Assembly (NCBI GenBank): GCA_003650125.1 | Contig: QNFX01000006.1 | Coordinates: 1 to 64,000 of the forward strand | DNA from: Campylobacterota bacterium | Lineage (GTDB): Bacteria; Bdellovibrionota; Bacteriovoracia; Bacteriovoracales; Bacteriovoracaceae | Direction: 5' to 3' | Length of the DNA stretch: 64,000 bases | Shown here: piece after piece, positions 35,103-42,820 of the stretch | How positions within the stretch are numbered: the first letter of the stretch is position 1 | Layout: every line of letters starts with the position of its first letter | Made by a program: the position numbers and the translations under genes | Notes under the pieces: generated by a model | Seen by the model: only the letters and a program-made list of their open reading frames with translations | Told to the model about the DNA's origin: nothing | Databases searched by the model: none

Positions 35103-36584
35103 ATGAAGATATTAGTTACTTTTATGTGTCTTTTCTCTCTTTCTCTACACGCTCAAGAACAAGTTGAAGAGCAGCAAATTGATATGGTTTTAGGGATTGA
35201 TAAAATAGTGAAGTTAGATTTTGTAGCTCACACTAAATTGCAAGTGGGGAACCAATCTCTAGTGGGATACACGCTGATCCCTCAAAAGAAAGAAATTACT
35301 TTTAAGGGATTGAAACCAGGTAGAACTTCAGTGACTGTCAGAAATACTGTGGGTGATATTAAGGCCCGCTATCTTCTAAATATTATTGCTTCAGATTTAT
35401 CCAATTTAGTTTTGGAATTAAAAGAATTTTTAGCACAAATTGAAGGGCTTGAGATTGGTATTAAGGGAGATAGTGTTTTCCTTGGTGGACAAATTGTTGT
35501 TCCCGCAGATTATGGACTTATAAATCTTGTTTTAAAGAAATATTCTGACAAAGGTATCCTCGATATGGTGGAACTCTCACCGCAAACACAGAGGATGGTG
35601 GCACAAAAAATGCAGGAGGAGATCCACAAAAATGGAATGAAGGATGTATCCGTTAGAATCGTCAATAAGGCCTATTGGCTTGAAGGTTTTGTAATTTCAA
35701 AGTCCGAGAGAAATTTAGCAGGTAAAATTGCGGTTGCCTTTATGCCAGAAAATGTGGCATCTCTAGCAGAGAGAGAGGGAGCGGTTCAAAAGGCCGGTGG
35801 TAAAAAAATCCTTCACGATTTCATTATAGTAAATGCAAAAAGAGCAGCGGTGCCAATTCCTAAGCTAATAAAAATAACGACTCAGTTCGTGTTGTTAAAT
35901 AAAGATTATACTAGGGTCTTTGGTTTTAAATGGATCCCGGTATTAAGTGGTAATGGTGCTCAGATTAGTTTTGGTAAAACCTCCGATGATGGGGCATCTA
36001 CTCAGGGTGGAGATTCATTTTCAGGAACAATTTCAAATCTCCTTCCTAAATTAGCATCTGCTAAGAGTGCAGGCTACGCCAGGATTATTCAATCTGGTAT
36101 TGTTGTAGTTAAAAATAAAGTTCAAGCACAACTAAAAAAGAATTTAAAGCAACCTTTTTCTATTGGTTCAGGAGAATTTACCAGAGCAGAAGAGGCCAAT
36201 GCAGGATTTGACCTTAAGGTTACTCCGACAATTTTATCTAAAGAAAGAATTGATATGAATATTGGGGTTTCAGTGAGTGCGACTGAAGGAAATCCTCCTA
36301 ATACACAGGAACAAACTGTAACCACTCATTTAGTAGTTAAATCAAAAGAGTCTGCCGTGGTTGGTGGCGTCTCAGTACAACAAACTACCACGGCCTATGA
36401 TAAAGACCCCCCCGGCGGCGAAGATGATTTTGAAGATGTTCAACCACTCTTTACTTTTATTAGGAGTAAGAATTTAAAATCTAGTCGAAACCAATTTGTA
36501 GTTTTTGTAACTCCGGAAATTATTGATAATGCCCATAAGGGTACCGAAGATATTTTGAAGAAATTTAGGAGAAGGAGCAGATAA
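35103..36584 (+). CDS. cpaC: Flp pilus secretin CpaC/RcpA
   Basis: 493 residues with a signal peptide (1-15). The N-terminal beta domain (about 35-100) matches the pilus-formation N0-like domain (LVGYTLIPQKKEITFKGLKPGRTSVTV), followed by a BON-like region (about 105-215). The secretin domain fills the C-terminal half, with LDLK-type strands, SAVVGGVSVQQTTTAYD, and the signature end NQFVVFVTPEII. It would form the outer-membrane channel for the Flp pilus. The stop is followed four bases later by the CpaE-CpaF fusion gene, preceded by an AGGAGAAGGAG ribosome-binding site. Confidence 0.93.
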   Translation: MKILVTFMCLFSLSLHAQEQVEEQQIDMVLGIDKIVKLDFVAHTKLQVGNQSLVGYTLIPQKKEITFKGLKPGRTSVTVRNTVGDIKARYLLNIIASDLSNLVLELKEFLAQIEGLEIGIKGDSVFLGGQIVVPADYGLINLVLKKYSDKGILDMVELSPQTQRMVAQKMQEEIHKNGMKDVSVRIVNKAYWLEGFVISKSERNLAGKIAVAFMPENVASLAEREGAVQKAGGKKILHDFIIVNAKRAAVPIPKLIKITTQFVLLNKDYTRVFGFKWIPVLSGNGAQISFGKTSDDGASTQGGDSFSGTISNLLPKLASAKSAGYARIIQSGIVVVKNKVQAQLKKNLKQPFSIGSGEFTRAEEANAGFDLKVTPTILSKERIDMNIGVSVSATEGNPPNTQEQTVTTHLVVKSKESAVVGGVSVQQTTTAYDKDPPGGEDDFEDVQPLFTFIRSKNLKSSRNQFVVFVTPEIIDNAHKGTEDILKKFRRRSR

Positions 36585-36588
36585 AATT

Positions 36589-38685
36589 ATGGCACGAGGG
36601 TATATTATTTGTGTTTTAGGTGGAAAAGGTGGATCTGGTAAATCTCAGATCGCCGCAAACTTAGCATTTGCCTTCTCAGCTGAAACAAAAAGCAAAACTC
36701 TGTTACTGGATTTTGATCAAAAAGCGGCAGGTGATCAAAATATCATTACAGGACTTAAATCAAAAAAAGATCTAAAAGAGCTATCGGAGTTTACAGGAGC
36801 AATTGAAGCTCGGGCGCTGCAGAATTTTGTTACTTCTCACCCCTCAGGTGTGTCCTTTATTGGCATGCCAAATGATCCGATCTCGGCAGATGCAGTAAAT
36901 GTTGATGGGCTAGGCAAATTTTTAAAATCGGTTACGAGTATATTTCCACTTATTGTAATTGATGGTGGAAGTGAATTGAATGAGCTTGCTCTTAAGGCCT
37001 GTGAGTTCTCTACTATGATTATGTTAGTAGTTAATGCTGACGTATTGGCCGTTAACCAAACGAAGAGAATGTATTCTGATCTTATTTCAATGATGTTTCC
37101 CAAAGATATGATTCAAATAGTTTTGAATATGGCCGACAAAGCTCACCCAGTTAATCCGGCCTTTGTGGGTAAGATGATAGGCAAACCTGTATTTTCTTCT
37201 GTACCTAAGGATGAAAAAACTTGTACTCAGGCATTAAATGCTAAAAAAGTAGTTCTTACGGTTGCTAAAAATAGTCCCTTTGCGAAAGGGGTTACTGAAA
37301 CTGTAAGAAAAATGATTCAAAAAAATGTTCTTAAAGTCCTTGCAGGTATTCAAAAGTCCCCTGAAATAAAGAAAAAAGAAGGGGCAGAAGCGGTAAAAGG
37401 GCAGAGTTTATGGACGGGGTTAAAATCTAGACTCCATAAATCCTTAGTAGAAGAGTTAGATCTATCAAAGGCCGATGATAATGACTCAAAATCAAAGATC
37501 ATCTTGCGGGAAAAAACTAAAAAGTTAGTAGTAGAACTACTCGGGAAGGAAGACACCAAAGGAATTGTCGACACCCGAGAAGATATGAACAAAATCGTCA
37601 AAGAAATTATTGATGAGGCCTTAGGGCTTGGGCCCTTAGAAGATCTTTTGGCAGATAAAACTTGTTCAGAAATAATGGTTGTTGGCCCCTCAAAAATATT
37701 TTATGAACAAGATGGAAAAATTAAAAAATCTGAGACGATATTCACTAATGATCGGCAAGTTTTAAATGTTATCGAAAGGATTGTGGCACCTATTGGTAGA
37801 AGAATTGATGAAAAAACGCCCTACGTTGATGCCAGGCTTTCTGACGGTTCCAGGGTTCATGCCATTATTCCTCCTTGTGCCTTAGGTGGTGGAGTTATAA
37901 CAATAAGAAAGTTTCCTGAAAATAGACTTACCTATAAAGATTTGATTACTTTTGGTTCAGTTACTCCACGGATGGCCGATTTTTTAAGAATCGCCGTTCA
38001 GTCTCATAGAAATATCGTAGTAAGTGGAGGTACAGGGTCTGGGAAAACGTCTTTAATTAATATTTTAGGTGGGTTTATTCAGGCCAATGAAAGAGTTATC
38101 ACTTGTGAAGATTCTGCTGAACTAGACCTACCACAAGATCATATAGTGAGTTTGGAAACCAAGCCGCCATCTCTTGAAGGTGAAGGTGGGGTGGATATTC
38201 GTTGTCTAGTTAAACAGACTCTTAGAATGAGGCCCGATAGAATTATTGTTGGGGAGTGTAGAGGTGGAGAAACCCTTGATATGCTTCAGGCGATGGGAAC
38301 AGGGCATGATGGATCTCTAACCACTGTTCACTCCAATAATCCAAGAGAATGTGTCGGGAGATTAGTGGTGTTATGCCAATATGCGGGAGCAGGACTTGAG
38401 CCAATGGCCATAAAAGAAATGATTTCAAAGGCAGTTCATATGATCATTCAGGCCTCAAGACTTGATGATGGTTCAAGGAAGACTACCTTTGTAACAGAAG
38501 TCCAAGGGATGCAGGGTGAAACGGTGACTCTGCAAGATATTTTTACTTTTGTTCAAGAAGGTCAGGATAAGAAAGGGAAAATTATAGGAAAGCATAAGGC
38601 CTCTGGTTTTATTCCTAGTTTTATCGAAAAACTTGAAAAGAAAGGAATAAATATACCTAGAGGGTTATTTAAAGATGAGGATTAA
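36589..38685 (+). CDS. cpaF: Fused CpaE/TadZ-like (ParA/MinD) and CpaF/TadA pilus ATPase
   Basis: 698 residues in one uninterrupted frame. Residues 1-235 are a MinD/ParA-type ATPase with deviant Walker A GGKGGSGKS (11-19) and LLLDFDQKAAGD. A Lys-rich linker (about 235-290) leads into CpaF: LGPLEDLLADKTCSEIMV, Walker A GGTGSGKTS (about 480-488), LRMRPDRIIVGECRGGE, and the His box GHDGSLTTVHSNNPRE. Elsewhere TadZ/CpaE, which positions the machinery, and TadA/CpaF, the hexameric motor, are separate proteins, so here localisation and motor are covalently tied. The CpaE receiver-like N-domain is absent. ATG of tadB follows its TAA immediately. Confidence 0.93.
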   Translation: MARGYIICVLGGKGGSGKSQIAANLAFAFSAETKSKTLLLDFDQKAAGDQNIITGLKSKKDLKELSEFTGAIEARALQNFVTSHPSGVSFIGMPNDPISADAVNVDGLGKFLKSVTSIFPLIVIDGGSELNELALKACEFSTMIMLVVNADVLAVNQTKRMYSDLISMMFPKDMIQIVLNMADKAHPVNPAFVGKMIGKPVFSSVPKDEKTCTQALNAKKVVLTVAKNSPFAKGVTETVRKMIQKNVLKVLAGIQKSPEIKKKEGAEAVKGQSLWTGLKSRLHKSLVEELDLSKADDNDSKSKIILREKTKKLVVELLGKEDTKGIVDTREDMNKIVKEIIDEALGLGPLEDLLADKTCSEIMVVGPSKIFYEQDGKIKKSETIFTNDRQVLNVIERIVAPIGRRIDEKTPYVDARLSDGSRVHAIIPPCALGGGVITIRKFPENRLTYKDLITFGSVTPRMADFLRIAVQSHRNIVVSGGTGSGKTSLINILGGFIQANERVITCEDSAELDLPQDHIVSLETKPPSLEGEGGVDIRCLVKQTLRMRPDRIIVGECRGGETLDMLQAMGTGHDGSLTTVHSNNPRECVGRLVVLCQYAGAGLEPMAIKEMISKAVHMIIQASRLDDGSRKTTFVTEVQGMQGETVTLQDIFTFVQEGQDKKGKIIGKHKASGFIPSFIEKLEKKGINIPRGLFKDED

Positions 38686-39579
38686 ATGGAAGTAGTTCTA
38701 AATATTTTAGGACAGACCGGGATTTCTACTGTCATTGGACTGATGATCTTTATTCCTATCTTTAGAAATGCCCAAAAATTATTTGATTGGATTGAAAATC
38801 AAACTATTGGTGTTAGAAATTTTATTTTGGAAAGTTTGGAAAAATTATTTATAGAGATTTCCCCAGAAAAAGTGACCTATGGGTTAATTGGTATGGCCAT
38901 TTTTTCATTTATTTTTATGATTATCTTATTTGGTCTGGTTATGGGATCTTGGGGAAGTTCAATTTTATTAGGGGCCCTGGCCGCTTTTTTCTCTTTTAAA
39001 TTACCCAAGCCAATTCTTAATTATTTAATTGAAAAAAGGATGAAAGAATACTCAGGTCAGATGGTTGATGCTCTTACTCTTTTATCAAATGGAATTAGGG
39101 CGGGTCTTTCCATGCCCCAGGCCTTGGGAATGGTGGCAGCGGAAATGCCTGCGCCTACTGCTCAAGAATATAATTTAATTTTACAACAACAAAGAATTGG
39201 GGTCCCACTTGAGGAATGTTTAGAGAATTTAGCAGCGAGAATTCCCACAGAAGATAATGATATGTTTGTTTCCGGGGTAAATATTTTAAAGGAAACCGGG
39301 GGTAACCTGGCAGAAACCTTTGATACCATTGTGGATGTTATCAGGGAGAGAGTGCGAATTGCTCAAAAAATTGAACAGTACACCGCCTCAGGGATGTTTC
39401 AAGGGATGACTATAGCAGCGATGCCCTTTGGCCTTGGGGGTCTCTATTTTGTCACTGATCCTGCGTCCATGGAGAGAGTGTTTGCCCATCCGCTGGGAAT
39501 CGCTTTGATGGTCGCCGCAATAGTTCTTGATGGAATCGGTTTTTTTGTTATTTTAAAAATCGTTAAAATTAAGGTCTAG
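38686..39579 (+). CDS. tadB: Flp pilus inner-membrane platform protein TadB (T2SSF family)
   Basis: 297 residues. Membrane segments at about 10-28, 68-110 and two at the C-terminus (240-295) flank the cytoplasmic T2SSF domain, with QMVDALTLLSNGIRAGLSMPQALGMVA and DMFVSGVNILKETGGNLAETFDTI (about 125-220). Other Tad loci have a second T2SSF protein, TadC, downstream; here an RHS-repeat gene follows, and no tadC is present in the window. The last bases carry a possible sigma-28 promoter for that gene. Confidence 0.92.
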   Translation: MEVVLNILGQTGISTVIGLMIFIPIFRNAQKLFDWIENQTIGVRNFILESLEKLFIEISPEKVTYGLIGMAIFSFIFMIILFGLVMGSWGSSILLGALAAFFSFKLPKPILNYLIEKRMKEYSGQMVDALTLLSNGIRAGLSMPQALGMVAAEMPAPTAQEYNLILQQQRIGVPLEECLENLAARIPTEDNDMFVSGVNILKETGGNLAETFDTIVDVIRERVRIAQKIEQYTASGMFQGMTIAAMPFGLGGLYFVTDPASMERVFAHPLGIALMVAAIVLDGIGFFVILKIVKIKV

Positions 39580-39596
39580 TCTTAAAAATCCGATAA
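39570..39596 (+). promoter_or_regulatory. Candidate sigma-28 promoter of the RHS-repeat gene
   Basis: TAAG (39570-39573), a 15-base spacer and TCCGATAA (39589-39596) fit the flagellar sigma-28 pattern better than the site before flagellin does. It overlaps the end of tadB and lies 36 bases before ATG 39632. Confidence 0.4.
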
Positions 39597-39631
39597 ATAA
39601 AAAGTATAAATTTCAAGAAAAGGAACTTGTT

Positions 39632-41254
39632 ATGAAGTTTTTTAAATACTTTTTATTTACTATGGCCCTGCCTCTCACCTCGCAGGCGGGTGTGAATCTT
39701 AAAAATGGCAACTTTTACATAAACTATTTTGATGTAGTCGTTCCAGGCGGTGGAAAAAACCTTGAGATAAGTCGTACTTATAATTCAAAATCGACTACTA
39801 AGGGCTGGTTTGGTTTTGGCTGGGGTAGTGACTTTGAAACGAAGTTAGAAGTAGCAGCAGATCGCTCTGTTATTATCCATGAAAATGGGTCTGGTGCAGA
39901 AACGAGATTTGTTCCTAAAGATCCCATTGATGCCGCCCAGGCAGCTAATAATATTATTGCTGCAATGAGAGTGAAAAATAAAGTATCTGATGAAGTGGCC
40001 AAGAATCTAAGTGAAAAATTAATTAAAGATTCTGATTTAAGACAGGCCTATGCTAAAAAATACAATGTTAGGGCCAATATTAAAGAAGGGGTTGAGCTGT
40101 TTTCAAGTAGCAGAGGGCTTCAAAAGGTACTCAAATTAAGTAATGGATTTAAGAGACGTTTTAATGATGGGAAATATGAACTTTTTGATGAGAATGGAAA
40201 TTTAACTAGTATTCATGATCGACATGGTTATAAAATTTTTCTTAATTATGATGATGGGAAGTTAATCTCTTTAAAAGATTCATTAGGTAAACAGCTTTTC
40301 TTCGAATTATATTCTGATGGAAAGATTAAAAAAATTACAACTACTGGTGGAAAACATTCTTCGTATAAATATGATGATGAAGATTTAGTAGAGTCGACAG
40401 ATATCGCGGGGAACAAATACAAATTTAGTTATGATGGCAATCACAATATGAAGTCGGTTAATTACTCCGATGGTGCGAAAATGGAGATTGTCTATACTAA
40501 AAAGACTCAATTTGTATCGCAAATTAGCAATAGATCTGGGGATGTTACTAAATATAAATATGAAAGTAATTCTAAAAATCCTAACTTCCATTATTGGACT
40601 CTAGTTACTAAGAAGTCTGGAGGGAGAGAAGTTACCAATAGATACGAATATGAAATTAAAGCGAGACCAGATGGTTCACAATTTACGTATAGGACTCTGA
40701 CAGATATTAATGGGTTTAAGACTGAAACAGTGTATTCTGAATGTTGCCAAAATCCAACAAAGATAGACAGGAATGGAGCTGTAACTACATTTTCTTATGA
40801 CGAAGATGGCCTTTTAACTAGAAAGACAAATTCTTCCGGGAAATTTTTAAAGTTGGAATATGATAAAAATATTAAAAAGATAAACAAGGTAACCAACAAT
40901 AGAGGTTGGACTAAGTTTGAATATGATAAAAAAGGCAACCTGTCCAAGGCCAGAAATAGCAAGGGCAAATCAATCCTTTTAATCTACGATTTAAAAGGCC
41001 GTATTAGCAAGATGATTGATTATCAGAAGAAGAAAACGAAAAAACGTGCTCTTACCTTTAAATACAATGCTGCTGGTAAGCCAGTGGAAATAGCCATGAG
41101 TAATATAGGTAGAATAAAAGTTTCCTATGACAGTTATGGCGAAATTAAAGAAGTGAAATCAAGTGCTGGTAGTAAAATGGCAGTTCAGGTTACCAATGCC
41201 TTTAAAAATCTTCTATCAATTGTGAAACCTGCCGGTGTGAATCTAAATATGTAG
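39632..41254 (+). CDS. Exported RHS/YD-repeat protein without a visible toxin domain
   Basis: 540 residues. A signal peptide (about 1-19, TSQAG) is followed by a DUF6531-like opening NGNFYINYFDVVVPGGGKNLEISRTYNS then KGWFGFGWGSDFET, typical of RHS proteins. From about residue 190 on there are many YD-type repeats (for example YKYDDEDLVESTDIAGNKYKF, TFSYDEDGLL, FEYDKKGNLSKARNSKGK, LIYDLKGRI). The RHS core signature and the variable C-terminal toxin are absent; the protein ends in repeat-like sequence. Its position directly behind the Tad locus suggests a surface protein or adhesin. AAGGAAC precedes the ATG. Two small exported proteins follow. Confidence 0.82.
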   Translation: MKFFKYFLFTMALPLTSQAGVNLKNGNFYINYFDVVVPGGGKNLEISRTYNSKSTTKGWFGFGWGSDFETKLEVAADRSVIIHENGSGAETRFVPKDPIDAAQAANNIIAAMRVKNKVSDEVAKNLSEKLIKDSDLRQAYAKKYNVRANIKEGVELFSSSRGLQKVLKLSNGFKRRFNDGKYELFDENGNLTSIHDRHGYKIFLNYDDGKLISLKDSLGKQLFFELYSDGKIKKITTTGGKHSSYKYDDEDLVESTDIAGNKYKFSYDGNHNMKSVNYSDGAKMEIVYTKKTQFVSQISNRSGDVTKYKYESNSKNPNFHYWTLVTKKSGGREVTNRYEYEIKARPDGSQFTYRTLTDINGFKTETVYSECCQNPTKIDRNGAVTTFSYDEDGLLTRKTNSSGKFLKLEYDKNIKKINKVTNNRGWTKFEYDKKGNLSKARNSKGKSILLIYDLKGRISKMIDYQKKKTKKRALTFKYNAAGKPVEIAMSNIGRIKVSYDSYGEIKEVKSSAGSKMAVQVTNAFKNLLSIVKPAGVNLNM

Positions 41255-41263
41255 GAGGCATTA

Positions 41264-41497
41264 GTGAAAAAACTACTTGTTATCGTCCTCTTTGGTCTAA
41301 CTTTTTCGGTCTTTGCTCAGAGAGACTTTGCTGATCAATTGGGAGAAAAGATAGAAGGGTGTCCGGAAGGATGTACTTGTATTACCGATATTAATCGGGA
41401 GTCTAAAGCGAGAAAGAAATTAGGCGAAAGTGTTGATAGAGATAAAACTGGCGTTGAAGATAATAAACGAAGAAGACGCAAAACTAAATCTAAATAA
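41264..41497 (+). CDS. Small exported basic protein with CPEGC motif
   Basis: 77 residues from GTG 41264, with TAGGAGG upstream. Signal peptide about 1-18 (ending SVFAQ). The mature part has EGCPEGCTCI, three closely spaced cysteines, and a strongly basic end (NKRRRRKTKSK). No family recognised. It is nine bases behind the RHS-repeat gene, so the two are probably co-transcribed. Confidence 0.65.
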   Translation: MKKLLVIVLFGLTFSVFAQRDFADQLGEKIEGCPEGCTCITDINRESKARKKLGESVDRDKTGVEDNKRRRRKTKSK

Positions 41498-41510
41498 AAT
41501 TGGTGGCAGT

Positions 41511-41711
41511 ATGAAATTTTTAAGTATATTTTTTCTTTTAATTATTTCGAGTTCTTTGCAGGCCCGTGAATTAGGAGAGGATCCTTCCAACGTAGAGTGT
41601 ACCAATAGCATTCAAAAATCAAGACCTCACATGGCCTTGGTAAAAGTTGAAGTAAAGGATGATGAAATCCCCGAAGTTAAAGAAACCGAAATAAAAACTA
41701 TTTCAAAATAG
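41511..41711 (+). CDS. Small exported acidic protein
   Basis: 66 residues from ATG 41511, preceded by GGTGGCAG; the longer ORF start at 41430 lies inside the previous gene and would bury the signal peptide. Signal peptide about 1-18 (MKFLSIFFLLIISSSLQA). The mature part has one cysteine and an acidic-basic repeat-like end (VEVKDDEIPEVKETEIK). Unknown function, likely co-transcribed with the RHS-repeat gene. Confidence 0.6.
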   Translation: MKFLSIFFLLIISSSLQARELGEDPSNVECTNSIQKSRPHMALVKVEVKDDEIPEVKETEIKTISK

Positions 41712-41713
41712 TT

Positions 41714-41935
41714 TTAGTTAGTTTCTTTAGATACCGTATTTATTAGGATTTTTGCTCCTAATTCCTTTCCTTCTTTTATTTTTTCTTTGGACTCTTTTTC
41801 TACCTTATTAAAGATCACCTTAATATAAGGTTTTAAAGGTTTATGAAGGTGATAAAAAACGGGGTTACCAGAGATGGGAATTGATAAAATTAAAAAACTG
41901 AAAACGAAAAATAGGGAGTACTTTATAATGGTCAT
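41714..41935 (-). CDS. Small membrane-anchored or exported protein
   Basis: 73 residues. Hydrophobic N-terminus (about 5-22) and a Lys/Glu-rich, helical remainder (VEKESKEKIKEGKELGAKIL). Its ATG follows the stop of the receiver gene with no gap (TAA-ATG), so coupled translation is likely. No family recognised; smallness keeps confidence modest. Confidence 0.5.
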   Translation of the reverse strand: MTIIKYSLFFVFSFLILSIPISGNPVFYHLHKPLKPYIKVIFNKVEKESKEKIKEGKELGAKILINTVSKETN

Positions 41936-42301
41936 TTAGTCCTTCATTGTAATGATTTGCTGTAAATAATAGATCGATTTTTCTAAGTCGCTTTTATTCA
42001 GAGGTTTTTCGAGGTTATCACTAACACCTGCTAAAATGGCATCAATTTTTAGTCCTTCTAATGTTAGAAATGAGGTGAGAATAATTCCAAGGTGTTTATT
42101 TCTTTCTTTAAGTGTCCTAGTAAACTCTATTCCTGTCATATCCACCAAGCACATATTGCAATGTGATGTATTAATGAGTTTTTGGGTCTTTTGTATTGAG
42201 TTTGCTTCACCCACCACAGTAAAGCTTAAGTCTTCTAGAAGCCTAACGGTTGTTTTTCGCGAAAAATTATAGGAGTCAACGACAATGATTTTTGGTTCCA
42301 T
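41936..42301 (-). CDS. Single-domain response regulator (receiver)
   Basis: 121 residues, just a receiver domain. Phospho-acceptor candidate Asp54 (MCLVDMTG), Thr76 and Lys99 (NLEKPLN) are present. The usual acidic pair near residue 9 is reduced (VVDSYNFSR rather than VVDD), so metal binding may be weaker. No output domain, and no histidine kinase nearby. Upstream, divergent, is the dCMP deaminase gene. Confidence 0.85.
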   Translation of the reverse strand: MEPKIIVVDSYNFSRKTTVRLLEDLSFTVVGEANSIQKTQKLINTSHCNMCLVDMTGIEFTRTLKERNKHLGIILTSFLTLEGLKIDAILAGVSDNLEKPLNKSDLEKSIYYLQQIITMKD

Positions 42302-42370
42302 TCTTTTTCCTGGAATTGGTGGTACCTTTCTATTTTAGCTTAAAAACAAAATGTTTTAAGGAGTAGTTTA

Positions 42371-42820
42371 ATGGGACGCATTGCTTTTGAAGAAATATAT
42401 ATGAAATTGGCATTTGATCTAGCAAAACGATCAACTTGTATCAGGCTTCAGGTTGGGGCAGTAATCGTTTCCTCTGATTATTCAAGGGTTTACGGAATCG
42501 GTTATAATGGCAACGCAGCGGGCCTACCTAATAAGTGTGATACTTCTACTCCAGGAACTTGTGGATGCTTGCATGCAGAAGATAATGCACTCTTAAAAAC
42601 TAATGGTGGCCCTGAAGTTTCAAAAACAGTGTTTGTTACTCATCAACCTTGTGCTTATTGTGCCAAGAGAATGGTGAATAAAGGTGGGGTGAAAAAAGTC
42701 TTTTACTGTCTTCCTTATCGCTGTCGAGATGGCCTGGATATATTAGAGCAAACAGGTATTGAGGTAGTTAATCTATCGCTTCCAAATAAAGATGAATTGT
42801 ATGAGGAATTAGGCCACTAG
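42371..42820 (+). CDS. dCMP/deoxycytidylate deaminase-family protein
   Basis: 149 residues. Zinc deaminase motifs HAED (His68, Glu70) and PCAYC (Cys94, Cys97) are intact, with the N-terminal LAKRSTCIRLQVGAVIVSSD and GYNGNAAGLPNKCD typical of the dCMP deaminase/ComEB group. The reaction would deaminate dCMP to dUMP, feeding thymidylate synthesis. ATG with AAGGAG upstream. It overlaps the convergent second lon by 12 bases. Confidence 0.9.
   Translation: MGRIAFEEIYMKLAFDLAKRSTCIRLQVGAVIVSSDYSRVYGIGYNGNAAGLPNKCDTSTPGTCGCLHAEDNALLKTNGGPEVSKTVFVTHQPCAYCAKRMVNKGGVKKVFYCLPYRCRDGLDILEQTGIEVVNLSLPNKDELYEELGH

Noticed and set aside
39632-41254. Polymorphic RHS toxin with immunity gene
   Set aside because: No RHS core cleavage signature and no toxin-like C-terminal domain; the two small downstream genes encode exported proteins, unlike cytoplasmic immunity proteins.
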